NCBI GenBank assembly: GCA_002633005.1
Contig: NMRA01000083.1
Span: 899,161-959,160, forward strand
Reading direction: 5' to 3'
DNA length: 60,000 nucleotides
DNA from: Phoronis australis
Lineage: Eukaryota > Phoronida > Phoronidae
In this document: piece after piece, positions 1 to 11,700 of the stretch
How the letters are laid out: the number at the start of each line of letters is the position of its first letter
How positions within the stretch are numbered: position 1 is the stretch's first letter
Position numbers and translations under genes: made by a program
The notes under the pieces: generated by a model
What the model saw: only the letters and a program-made list of their open reading frames with translations
Told to the model about the DNA's origin: nothing
Databases searched by the model: none

Positions 1-233
1 GACACAAATTTTACCTGATACCTTCTCATGCTATTTTGCAAGTGTCATGCGCTAGCGTCACGTGCTTCGCTCAGTCTCGACCTGGCCTAGCCTTTGTATT
101 TTTGACGAGGTGAAAACTCAAAATCGGTGGCCGGATTTGTCCTACCGCCTGTTTAAAATAAATGGAACGAAATGCGTACAGAAAGCAATGGGAAGTATTG
201 TAGCCCCTAACCGGCCAACCGAGGGGCTATGTG

Positions 234-751
234 AGCACAGGCGTCCTCAACTTCTGACCATCATCAACACACTATATTGAATACTACAAAGTATGACACT
301 CCGGACTAGAAATTCCACGGGTGTTTCACTTTAGCCGTCCATAGCAAACACAAACTCTATGAATTTACATAAAACAGGGGTTAAACAAACAATGAGGAAA
401 TGTTCTATCTGCCAATACCATTTACACACAGTGTCCAGCTCCACGGAATTCGCAACAAATTGCTGGTACGCAGCGACTTTTTGGGAAGATTTTTGAGCTT
501 TGACCGCGAATTTGTTGCGAACTCCGTGGAGCTGGACACTGTAAATGGTATTGGAAGAAAGAACAATTCCTCATGCCATGGTTTGTGAACCTCTGTCGAC
601 TGTTTTTCGAAAATTTATTGAGTTATGTGTGTGCTATGCCTGGACGACTGAAGTGAAGCACCCGTGGAATTTCTAGTCCAGAGTGTCATACCTTGTAGTA
701 TATAATCATATAGTGTATTGGGGACAATCAGAAGCTGAGGACGCCTGTGCT
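234..751. repeat. Large foldback (inverted-repeat) element
   Basis: The left half (from 'agcacaggcgtcctca' at 234) reads as the imperfect reverse complement of the right half (ending 'gacgcctgtgct' at 751), with the centre near 485-492. The innermost arms are the best conserved: about 412-460 against 505-553, both carrying 'gtgtccagctccacgga' in inverse sense. It looks like a non-autonomous foldback/MITE. No transposase is present, and short ORFs inside it are by-products of the palindrome. Just outside the right end, 'gacgcctgtg' recurs three times between 740 and 800. Confidence 0.75.
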
Positions 752-2893
752 GTGGTCGTGATGAAGACGCCTGTGCTGTGGTCGTAAGGACGCCTGTGTG
801 TTTACTGTCAGTGGCCCCCAGTTAAGATTCCATTCAAGTGTAACTACATTACCTTTCCAATTTTCCTTTGCTAGTTTTGGAAGAAATGCGAGAACTTATA
901 TCAGTTTCTTCGTCTGACAAACAACTGTCACTGGAACTGTCATAAGAGACCAAACTTGCAAAATTTCTTTTCATCTCCGCGTTCACATGTTACGTCAGGT
1001 GTCGCTACAAAACTTCCGGTAAAGAGACACCTGTCGTCACTGCGTGGATAGAGGCCAATGAGATATCGATAATGATAAGTAGCTCCTGGGGCAAGGCACA
1101 CGACAGTTAATATTATAGGGTTTTGGCTGCGAACGCACACCAAAGTCCTTCCCTCGCGTCCTTATCAAGAGTCTGAAAAACGAAGGTTTTTGTGGCATTG
1201 CCAACTCAGTCACAAGCACTACGTCATGATAACTGATATACCACAGATACTGAACTTTTGATCCCGGCAGTAATTCACACTGAGGGAAAAGTACCGGCAT
1301 AGAAAAATAGGACCCAAAACCCCAAATCTGACATTTTTCTCCCCAAAATTACCACTTCTCTGCAAGAGTTAGAAAAATCAGACTACAGATTCAGAATGCT
1401 CGTTCTCTCTAGATTTGAGTACGCCCTATCTTACCTGAGTGCCTTTTACTGACTGATCTCTTTGTTTGACAGCCGCCTGAAATAGGCACCCGGTTTCTCA
1501 GACAGCAGGCGACACGGGCTGAAAACAAACTTCAGCCACCATTTCGTTGCATAAACAATAAGTCAAGGCAAAAAATTGGCTTTTCTCATTTAAATTTGTG
1601 TGTTGTATTCGGGCCGGGCACCCTTACGGTCCTGCGGTGTGTAAAGTTCATTGTGAAATGGTGCGAACCAAAATGGGCGACTCACTAATTCATCATTGAG
1701 GTCTGCTTGACATACCTTTTCCGTAATATTTGCCTCCCAAGTCCTACGTTATCATACTTTTTGTTAACAAGATATTACCGCCCTTCACTGACATACTAGC
1801 TCCTTCAGTACGTGAAACAGAATCATGAAAACCGTATATGTTGAGTGATAAATGGCAATGTCGTGAATTTTACAAGAAGCTTATTTTTTACTCGCTGTGA
1901 ACCTACTTGTTTAATACAACCAACAATCTTTAACTGTGTCTCTTAAAATGCCCGAGACAATATTCTTTATCAATAATGGCGCGCTGTCATATTCGGAACT
2001 CCAAAGTTCAAAGTGTTTATTTCTCATTTTGGCACAGACGGATCCAGAGGCCCACGTCAGTACTATAAAAGTTCATAAAACTTTTAAGCAAATCAAAATT
2101 CCTCTGTTCAACCTAGCTCTCTCATCTTTCAAAGCATAAAAACTGTATTCAATCATTTATCTTTTATGACCTAACATCAGATCAATGAAATGTAGGTTGG
2201 AAATCGCCAAAGCAGCCTTGCAGAGAACATGGACTGCATCACAAATAACTTAAGAACAAAATGCAAAAACGAAGACAAGCGACCATTTCATGACTGTTCT
2301 TCAAGATAAAAAGTAAATATTACAGTCTTTGAATTTTTAAAATTGATGCATTATAAGAGATATTAGCGAACACGGGTTTTCTTCAGAAGAGCGGTTAAAA
2401 CCACGCACATTAATTTGCGAATCGATTAGGACGGGTAGACTAAGTTACAGTTTGGCTTAAACTCGCTAATATGCACTCAAATCTGAATCATTAGAGCAGT
2501 CGATTCCTACTCCAAGAAACATTTTACAAAAACGCAAATTCACCTTTTCAATGATACTCCTTAAATCCGAACCATAACGCAGTGAGGGTTCATATCAGTT
2601 TGTCGATTAATTCAAGACAGTATTGTATTGGAAAGTTTCGTTCTGAAGCGCTGATGGAGTCTTTTGATGGCAGTCATAGACTTACTGCCTTGTCAGGCAA
2701 GGTCTGATGTCACTTGAGGCAATGCCAACGTGGGAGTAATCACGAGGCCTAAATAATTTTAGCGGCTCACCACTTCCACCTGATGAGAATAAAATAAATT
2801 TACCCACAACCCCAGAATTCGATTTCGTATTTTATCCAGGTTCTCATTCATTCCCTTAAATACATTCACTAGTAAGACCGAGCTCAGAGGAGT
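752..2893. other. Intergenic sequence, no gene seen
   Basis: No reading frame with a recognisable domain or exon-like splice signals was found on either strand. The only structure noted is a dispersed repeat at about 1290-1430, listed separately. Confidence 0.6.
1290..1430 (-). repeat. Dispersed repeat, inverse copy of 40595-40720
   Basis: The reverse complement of this stretch aligns almost continuously with 40595-40720; both copies carry 'ctacagattcaga' and 'ttctccc' blocks in the same order. Family unknown, non-coding. Confidence 0.65.
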
Positions 2894-2961
2894 AGCAGAC
2901 ATCTTTGCGCAATGCTCGGTTGTCTGCCAGTCATAAGGCCAGGATTCAAACCCTGGTCTCC
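2894..2961 (+). repeat. tRNA-like (SINE-head-like) segment
   Basis: A T-arm-like hairpin 'ccaggattcaaaccctgg' follows an A-box-like 'ttgcgcaatgctcgg', in the spacing of an RNA polymerase III internal promoter. No clean acceptor stem is visible, so a tRNA-derived SINE head or tRNA pseudogene is more likely than a working tRNA. Confidence 0.35.
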
Positions 2962-3130
2962 CAAACGGGAATCCGGAGCTCAAACTACTGGCCACATAGT
3001 CTCCTCTCCCTCCACCTGGTCCTTATCAAAGAAGCATCTTCCATAATTTCGAAATACACTCCCGTCTCTAAAGATAATAATTTTTGTTTTTTAAGGTTTA
3101 CTAATACGCCTCAAGGCCTGAAATAGCTAT

Positions 3131-3795
3131 TTAAATAATTAAACAATCTGCAGCTAGACTCATTGGAATACTCGCACATAACACCATATCGTCTGCATAC
3201 AGATATGCATGAATATCTGATATGTCATCACATATTCCTCTCATATAAACCATTTTAACACGGTCCAAAAGTTCATTAACGTACATCGAAAATAAGAAAG
3301 AGACATGCCATGTCCCTGTTATGAAATGGAAATAGTTGATGAGTTGTTTTGGTGTTTTAATGCAAGTACACACTTTCCAGTACATTGACAGTGGGATTTT
3401 AGTCACATGTCCGTGTACTTTAAGTTTTAATAGGGCGCTAAATAGTAATAATATATGAAGAATTTTATCAAACGCTTTAGCCGGACAAATCTACGAATGC
3501 CCAATAAAAGCGACCTCCTGGTCTATTGTGTTTCTGGCACATGGCGTACAAGGTAAGTATTTGGTCTTGGGTCTCATAACTTTTTTGTAACTTTGCCTGG
3601 ACCTATAGTGAAATACAACATTATTGTTTGCCCACGCAGTCAGCCGAACATTTTCAAAGAGTTTGGTAAAAAATTACCAGCTACGGATACAAAAGGAAAT
3701 TCCCCTACAATCCCTTTCATCATTCATGTTTCCTTGCTTACGGATTGGTATTAGCACTGTGTCACCAAGCTTGTCGGTGAACGCTTGAAACCAAA
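3131..3795 (-). pseudogene. Non-LTR retrotransposon reverse transcriptase fragment (decayed)
   Basis: The minus strand encodes LINE-type RT pieces. They include a 'FSMYVNELLDRVK' block before a 'YLYADDMVLCA' catalytic box (YADD), and upstream, in other frames, a degraded 'KAFDKI' box. Several frameshifts and stops separate the blocks, so the copy is dead. It is 5' and 3' truncated and abuts the repeat starting near 3815. The clade cannot be fixed from so little sequence. Confidence 0.75.
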
Positions 3796-4205
3796 ATGTT
3801 ATCAAATAGGTTGACAGAAATCGGTGCAATACATACACAAAACGTACCGGGTAGGCCTACCGTCGGAGAATGGCGCAGATCAAGTAATATCCGCGAAACA
3901 ATGTCGAGTGGGATATTACTTCATCTGCGCCATTCGAGGTACGTTTTGTATTTATCCCATACGCTTCGAATTCCTAAGTTTCTTTCATTTTCGGCAGATT
4001 TTTTAACTACTTCACTCAGACTGTTCACGTGGCGGATCACATCCTACATGTATGTACTTCCGGGCGTTAGGTTGTAACTTTTCTCTAGTAAAAGAAACAG
4101 TTTTAAATGTAACGATTTATTACTTGAAAAGAAATAACAAAGATGAAAACATCTCCATGATAGCAAGTAACAGCATATGTTCACGAAAACAACAACGGTT
4201 TTAAA

Positions 4206-4251
4206 ACTTGACAAGTTTCGGTGTCATTTATTAAACACCATCCTCAGAAGT
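4206..4251 (-). ncRNA. Hammerhead-ribozyme-like motif in left arm of the foldback
   Basis: Read on the minus strand: a 4-bp stem I (ACTT/AAGT), CTGAGGA matching the CUGANGA core, a GGTGT/ACACC stem II, GAAA, a very short stem III (AC/GT) and a GTC cleavage triplet. One extra T lies between the core and stem II. Penelope-like elements are known to carry minimal hammerheads, but activity is not shown here. Confidence 0.4.
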
Positions 4252-4411
4252 CATAATACAGTGGCCACCTAGCTAGGCCCAGCAACAAGTAATGAAGCAC
4301 AGATACAGTCAGTTACAGGGAGTGACAATGAACTAGACCAACACCTGTAGCTGACTGTATCTGTGCTTCATTACTTGTTGCTGGGCCTAGCTAGGTGGCC
4401 ACTGTATTATG

Positions 4412-4457
4412 ACTTCTGAGGATGGTGTTTAATAAATGACACCGAAACATGTCAAGT
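4412..4457 (+). ncRNA. Hammerhead-ribozyme-like motif in right arm of the foldback
   Basis: Stem I ACTT (4412-4415) pairs with AAGT (4454-4457). The core CTGAGGA is at 4416-4422, stem II GGTGT at 4424-4428 with ACACC at 4439-4443, GAAA at 4444-4447, and the triplet GTC at 4451-4453. The T at 4423 is an extra base relative to the canonical fold and could reduce or abolish activity. Confidence 0.42.
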
Positions 4458-4720
4458 TTTAAAACCGTTGTTGTTTTCGTGAAAAGATGAAAACAACGGT
4501 AACTGTGCATTGGACTTGTTACATCTCCTGAAAGTAGTAAAATATCAACAATATTTGATATTGTAGTTACCGAGGAATCGGCGCCTGAGTTGCAGACGAT
4601 ATAATATTTAGCAACTGAAAACTGAGACAGAAGTGTCATATGATTAACAGTTTTGTACCAGATGTTATGTTTAGGGCCGGATTGCATGTCGAGTATTATT
4701 TATGCTACTGCAACTGTATT

Positions 4721-7700
4721 CTTTTACACTACATTCGGAAAGTGTGATGATCGAACCGGATAACGACGTCGAGTCGACATTGACCTATCTTTTGAACTTT
4801 CCATGCCAGAGGTCATTGTTGAAGTAGTGCGGGAGGTGAATCAGAAACCGTAGAATATGGAAAGCATTACTGCATGGCCGTATTGCACTTGACAGATTCA
4901 ACACGTATGGGATGAATGTACTATTGTAAACTTAATCATCTCAAAAATAATACCATCACTCCCCGTAGTCTTTCCATTATCAGAGATTTTTATCACTTGA
5001 TAAATTTCATATGCATTTAAATCAAAAGGTGCCGTAGCATTACATCGGTCACAAGTATAATGTCCACCCATTTTCATCGGGACTAATGTGGATGGCTTGG
5101 AGTTACCTCATGTCATTCTTCATATCCTCTCAAATTTGTTTAGGGTTGTTCTTGTGATGGGTTCTATTTGCTAATATATCGGACTCAAAAAAGCTTTTCC
5201 TTTCTCGAGAAACATATTTCTAAAAGACTTCTTGTTCTTTTTATGTACAGCCAAATTTTCGGGCGTTAAAATTTCATGGAAATAATTTAACGATTTATTT
5301 TAAGGTCCTCACGTTCTGCAAATCCCGGTCCAACCAGGGTGGCTGATTGCTTTGAACAATGTTCCAGGGAAGTTGTTACCCATGAAAATCTCACCTATGA
5401 ATGAGATGGGAAACCTTAAAATAACATTGCCAGGTGAAAGTATTCACGCAACCTTTTTTAAAGCTCCTACCAAATGAACAGACCAGGGCTCCCTGACACA
5501 CACTCAGCGAGCACTCCACAAGGAAATGTGATCCAACATTTAACGAATAGACATTTCTGATTGTTACTCTCTTTCAGAAGCCATTGTTTAATTCACGATT
5601 TAACGAGAAATTTCAAAATTTATTTACAGTTACAAAAGAATCATTTATTTATCATATAATGAATACATCGATACTTACAGAGAAATGAGTATACAAAAAT
5701 GTGTTACACACCTACAACAATGTTCACGATTAATAAATTTCAGCGGCGTTTGCTCTAGATCCTTGTGTCGTCAACAGCGGTTCACGACGCAACCCAAAGC
5801 AGGCAACCAAGAGACAAAAATACTAAGACATTTCGAGACTAATCTTGTCTCATCAGCGCATTAATAAAATGACACAGGGTTACAAGAATATGTGACGAAG
5901 GGCTGTGACCCACTCTGATGCAAGCAAATAGCATTCTGAAATACATACATACATACTAGAAAAATAGAGCCAGCGTGTAGCGCACCCCTTTGAGCTGCTC
6001 ATTCAACACAGGTTTTTCGCAAGTAATCTTAAAAAAAAAAACAATATCGTTAATCTGTGGTGTCATATTCCTTATACCGAATTACTGTGTTGTGTACGAT
6101 CACGTGCCTACCGGTAGTAATTTTACGACCATGTCAGCAGTGTATATGGTGGTCTTGTATTGAACCACTCTGCAAGTGGATGTTTAGTAGACGTCAGGAA
6201 ATAGAGAACACATTGTGTGGCCGAATGTAACACTGCTTACTGGTTTTGGTACAATTACAGTCGTCTAAAGGACAAGTGAACTCATAAGCAACATTACCTC
6301 TAACCAATGATCGATACTGACGTCATTGCCAGATTACTCGACTTAATGTTCTGGCAGTAGAGAATAACGTTAAGTGCACTTACCTCCTGGTTTTACAACT
6401 TAGACTACTCAGTACACCATGTCGTGTACAACGTGTTCATCACTTACATAGTGACTGGATATACATTAGTACTCCAACAGTCTTGGTGGTGCCACGGATG
6501 TTATTAGTGGCCACACCCAAATCCGTTCTAAAAACGATCTAACATATGGTGGACAAAAGAATTAGTATGTACATTTTTCTAGGTGCTTGTTTTATGTGTT
6601 GGTCTTCATTACTCAACGTGTTCCAGTCAGACGATACTTGAAGCGCCCTCTTTCATTTAGAATCACCAATTTAGAACACCGGATGTGTTTTATTAGTCGA
6701 AAGACATCACTAAATTATAATCACTTCGTAAGCCCTTTTCGTGTTTGCCTTTTTTGCTATTAAGGTTATGTTGGACCCTAGAAAATATCCAACTTTGGCC
6801 AAATTCGTAGCATCGAATCTCAAAAACGGACCTACGTTTTATACACTGCTCTACAAAACGCCGTTAGGAATTGTTTTTAAAATGTTCCATTTTTGTATGA
6901 GAGGCTGTCGAAAATGGGATTTATAGGATTTTTATGAAACTAGTTGCATAGAACGACAACGAAAGGATAACTCAGAAAACTGAAATAGCATTTTTTTGAG
7001 ATTTTTCTTAAACATATTATACGAAATCTTGAATATTGATCCTGTTATTTTACTAAAAATGCTCTTTTCTTTTTTGCTAAATTTTCCTGAAAGCATTGTA
7101 ATGTGACTTAATTAGTTTTAAATTGGTATAACGTCAACAGTCAAGTTCTGCGTAATTTCTGATTTCACAAAACGTATATGTTTGATGAGTTAACTTCTGC
7201 AGTTTTGTAAATATTTGGCTAAATGAACAGATTTTTCAATTAAGACCTCCATAACTTTTTTAAGAAGTGGTCGAGTACCTGTTATTTTTTATAAATTGCA
7301 CTTTTTTTATAAAATCTATTAAAAGAGTCTAAAATACCTTCTATACTAACTTACAAATTCGAAATTTCTTCTTCAAAGCGGCAGCGTTAAATCCCAACTG
7401 CACAAGTCGCAAGTTTAATCGATGCTGAGTAAAGAACATGCTCCGAACTGAACATTTGGTAAAAAAACAAGATCAGCCGACAAAATCGGTAGGTCTCAAT
7501 ACGAGAATAAACCAAAACGAGTAAACAATAGGGATCAACATAAAGTTATGATTGCTTGCTGGAGCAAGATGTTCCCAACGACAAAAGGTACCCACAACCA
7601 GAAACCATACACTAGAAACTCGATCCCCTTCGTGGCACCTTGTACTTCGTAAATAGATTTGTACAAGAGCCGCTGTCGTCAAGAAGCCTGTTTATCAAGA

Positions 7701-7939
7701 ACTCCCACCTAAGGTCATTTTGTGTGCAGCAGATCAATAGTGACCACATTATCAATGACTATTTAGAGACAAGAGCCAAGATATATCGTGGACTAACACT
7801 GGTGATTCTTCGAGTTGTTTCGCTTCTAAAATTAAACTCCTCCTTAAAAGTTACGTAGTAAGATCTTTTGAACAAAAGAAATACAAAAAAGCCCAAATAA
7901 ATGCATTAGGTTTCGTTTTTTTGGTACCAGCTTACGTAA
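4721..7939. other. Intergenic sequence, no gene seen
   Basis: No supported coding region or RNA gene. A short perfect hairpin 'gagac...gtctc' lies at 5834-5851. The remainder is AT-rich single-copy-looking sequence downstream of the minus-strand gene. Confidence 0.55.
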
Positions 7940-7945
7940 TTTATT
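7940..7945 (-). promoter_or_regulatory. Candidate poly(A) signal of the minus-strand gene
   Basis: AATAAA on the minus strand, about 300 bases downstream of the stop codon at 8244-8246. It is a plausible 3' end for the transcript, but AATAAA is common by chance in AT-rich DNA. Confidence 0.3.
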
Positions 7946-8243
7946 GAACCGTGGTATATAATTAGCTTGTCAGCCCTGATACCAGACAAAACAATGCGGC
8001 AAAGTTTAATAGTGGACTAAAATTGATCTCTGAATTTGGCGTCGAATTTGAAATTACTGTCGCCTAGATTTGAAACTAGGTTTTTGTAGTGTGGAAATTT
8101 GTCGTTGAGAGCGCCGTTAAACTTGTTAGTGATATATTAGGATGCACTTACTCCCAGTACAATCATAACAAAAAGTGCTTAAAGTTCTACTTTAGCTCAT
8201 GAAATACAGAGCTATGATCTGCAACAATCTGAAACTAAGGTGC

Positions 8244-8707
8244 TTAAGTCCATTTGAAAATTTTAACAGATCCGTCATTATGTCGGAAATCGCTATCAGA
8301 TAGATTTTGGTCATTTCTGGAGTTCATCTGCGCCAAGTACAGGTCGCCGTCCCGCCAAAATGACAGCCACTGGGTAGCCACCCGCTCTGCATCCACTCGA
8401 AGATACTCGGCAAAGGTGCCATTAGTCAACACGTAGAAGGCGCTGGTCCTATAGTTAGCCGTACTGACGGCAAAATAGATGCGATCTGCAGCTTCAAAGA
8501 AAGTGCCTTCAAACGCTTGCTCTGAGTTGGGCAAAGTTTGAAGAAAGTTGAACTGATGTTTTAATGAATTCCACACGGAAATAGACGAGTTGTTGTTGAC
8601 GCGGCTGTTTGCCGTGACAAGATACCTCATTCCGTCACGAGCTTTATACGAGGTAGCAGTAGTGAATCCTCCAGCATTATTCCGTACTGTTTGGTGCTCA
8701 CGCCAAC
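8244..8707 (-). CDS. Exon 22: EAR/EPTP repeats 5-7 and stop codon
   Basis: The terminal exon starts in phase 1 after 'ttttag' and runs to TAA at 8244-8246. It encodes three EAR-type blades, recognised by the recurring pattern of an aromatic-Q/L-Q start, 'G..F/W', 'YLVTAN'-, 'IYFAVS'- and 'LYLAQM'-like inner strands, then 'S.S/F.V' outer strands ('SISVWNSL', 'SAFYVLTNG', 'VKIFKWT'). It is the only long exon (464 nt) in the gene. The protein ends directly after the last blade. Confidence 0.85.
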
Positions 8708-11700
8708 CTAAAACGATCCAATTTCATTATATGTCACACACAACCATTAGGCAAACAAAGTTGCTACATTCTATGACTTTCTTTTGCGGAGTATTCATTT
8801 AATGCTCAGGCACACGTTTCAGGGAGATGTGAAGTAAACGAAAGCCAATTTTAGCCTAAATTACTTTATTAATCTCTGTAAAATGTTCACGAGAGTAATT
8901 ATTAATGTCAACTAATTATACAATAAAATATTTTGTGAGTATTTCCGACAATTATCCCTTGTGTGGACAAAAATGTCTGCAACCTAATTCGTTTTAAGGA
9001 AAGGCTCCGGATCAGTTACCACCCAACCTAACTCGAGACCCAGCTTATAAATGAATCTATGACACTGCGCGAAGTTTTGAATTTTACTCGAGGCGTGGCA
9101 TGTGATTGGACAAGTTTTTTTCAGAGTCTCGAGTAAAGTATGACGATCAGCCATAGGTCCAGGTCTATCTTATTCATTTTCTGACAGAATTTCAAATGTT
9201 TTGGAGTGGCAATGTGGGCAATAGTCTTATATAACGTGCCAGTATTTTGAGAACCATTTTGATGCCTGTTATGTTACATTTTACGTTGCTAAACACTCCT
9301 AAATTGAATCAAGTTGTTACAATTTATGTAATTGTTACAATTACGTCCAATGCACGGCATGCGAGAAATGTACTATTGTTACATTTTACGAAAGTGACGT
9401 CATAATTCACGAGTTTGCATGGTATTTGTCACACAGAGGATAACGGTTCACACACTTAACGGCTTCTTTCTCAGATTGTTTGAATGAAATTCTGTCAAAC
9501 TTTCCAGCTCCAATTCATAGATGTGTCCCTATGTGCTTTTCATTGTTTTTGTAACAGGAATAGTTTCTTGGTATATTCAAAAATCTACCCCGTACAGTTC
9601 CAATTCCAGACGAAAGGAGTTTGCAGGATCAGGTAATAAATTATTTTATCGTTAGGTGTTCTTGTAATCTTTTGTTGGCGCTCACTGGTCATAAACCAAT
9701 TGTGTATCCGGCATTACAGTAGACACACTTTCCTTAGTAAGCACAACAGAACCAATGACGGAGAATTCAAATTTGGAAGATAATGTGATAGAAAAAACCC
9801 CCGTTTTAGTCCACTGTAGTTTGATTTATTTCAGCCAGTGTTTTATTGCTTTGAAGTCATCGCTAATTCAGTAATTGCCCTGTTCCACTCAAAAGGAGCG
9901 AGGCCAAAGTTTCTGGTGTCGACGGGTTCTGTCTACAACCTTAGTTGCGAAAGACAATCATTGTGATGGAAGGAAATAAAATCACGCATTTATATGCACG
10001 CAGGTTGACAGATTTTTTCCAGTGCAACAGCAAAAGATCGCCTTTGAAAAGGGCGATCCAATAGTTTAAAAAAGTGGCGTCATAATCCCGTGTTTTGAAC
10101 AGCTTAAAAGCTGACATAACATTGTTCCTATGATGTAAAACCTGTCTGAAATAGTGCTGGTAACAAGAGATCATATCATTCTGCGACGTGTATATATAAA
10201 AATGGGAAGTCTAGGTGGTGAAATAGAAAGTATTTTAGCACTCTGAAAGGACATGATAATTTTGCTCAAACCGGGTATATGTCGATAGGGCAACAGTCCG
10301 AAAAAAGCTGACTGTCGGCCTTTCGGACTACAAAAACATGCACTTTCTCTCTCCATTATCTTTTAAGATAAAACATTAAATAAAACCGCATTTTTAACGT
10401 TCGTTAGTCCTAAGCACATATTAGCAAAGACACAGATTGGACATTCTACGATTAATGAACGCGAAGCCACGTTTCTCATGAGGCACCATTTTTGTGTTGC
10501 AGCTCGCTGTCAACACAACACGCGTGGTTGTAGGTAGATAAGGGAATTTGGCATCATTGCTACATCGCATATAAAGCGCATATTAAACATCACTGGTTTC
10601 GACGATGGCAGTTTTTGTTCCATACAACACACTTTCAATGAAACTTAGTTCAAATCACTCAGTTAAATTATCGTGTTCTTACGGAAGGAAACGCTATTGT
10701 CATCGCAGTAATGGCAAGGTAGCGCTGCACGCTAAGAGTTTTTTACTGTGACAATCTGGGAACATTTTCATGTGCTAATTGACACAAAACCTTTTTTATT
10801 CGATTGGTAATTATTCAAGCAAAATATAAGCAACTACTAGCGACGACACTACCCTTTGATTGTTGGCGATAACAGAGGCACCTGGCGATAACTTCGATGG
10901 GACTGAAGTTGACCGTTCGCACTGCAACCGGTAGCGTCAACGCTCCGCTGTTAAATCCACCTGTTTATTGCGAAGTTAACTGGCGCTGTTCACTTCGATA
11001 TTGGACCGAAGTTAGCCGTTCGTACTGATCGCAGCTCCCCAAAACATCGACGCGTCGACGTTAGTATGAAGGGTCCGTATGAATATAAGGGCCCGTTCCA
11101 CATAAAGTTGTGGCGTGTTTAGTATATACCAGCTATTCTAATGACTCGATGACCGCAGCCATAACAGACAACTCGCCAGTTCTCGAAAAATGTCTGCCTC
11201 CAGAGTTCAACTTAACGCAATTTTTGAACTTACAAATAATCGTGGAACGAGCCCCAGTTCTTTGAAAACGAGAGACAAAAATGATAATGCGATGGGTATT
11301 CTCACGTTTAAAATGAAGTCGCAAGTAAAAGATCACAGTCTGAATTCTGTTTTTCGTGACAAACTTCAGAAGGACATAGTTTTATTTCACAAACAATACT
11401 GTGCTTGCCGATAGTTCAGAAACAATCATTTTTTGAAGTTGGCGCACGTCTAAACAAGATTTTAAATCGCAACCTCCTCGTTTCCAAAAAGTAGGCTTAC
11501 GCCGCATTCATAGCTCCCAAGACGTTTCTCACAATATCGTTAAGGCGGAACATAGGAACCCCTTTATAATCCTTTTAAAATAGTATTCGCTGTCTATTAT
11601 GGGAAACCCAGTAAAAACATCGAACCATGAGATGGTTTTAAAATCTTTGAGGACCATGTTGTATTAGTACTTTTCTAAACATGTGTTGTGTAGAATTGTA

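Larger units (their letters stand above)
4151..4482. mobile_element. Foldback made of two inverted Penelope-like element 3' tails
   Basis: The left arm (about 4151-4341) is the reverse complement of the 3' tail of the Penelope-like element at 28033-28225. The right arm (about 4348-4482) is the same tail in forward sense. The unit is flanked by the 12-bp direct repeat 'aaagatgaaaac' at 4139-4150 and 4483-4494. Copy 2 of the host repeat (45.65 kb) has a single 'gaagatgaaaac' at the matching place. This supports insertion with target-site duplication of a head-to-head tail dimer. Confidence 0.75.
3815..4720 (+). repeat. Dispersed repeat family A, copy 1 (with nested foldback)
   Basis: This non-coding element starts with a palindromic section (about 3835-3955, arms around 'acaaaacgtacc' and 'ggtacgttttgt'). 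It continues with sequence closely matching 45300-45825 and 48470-48530. It is interrupted by the foldback at 4151-4482. Unlike copy 2 it has no LINE at 4656-4661 ('taccag'), so it shows the empty insertion site. Confidence 0.75.

Noticed and set aside
5834-5861. CTGATGA...GAAA hammerhead-like string on the minus strand
   Set aside because: The core words are present, but stem II overlaps the core bases and no stem I or stem III pairing with a cleavage triplet could be formed.
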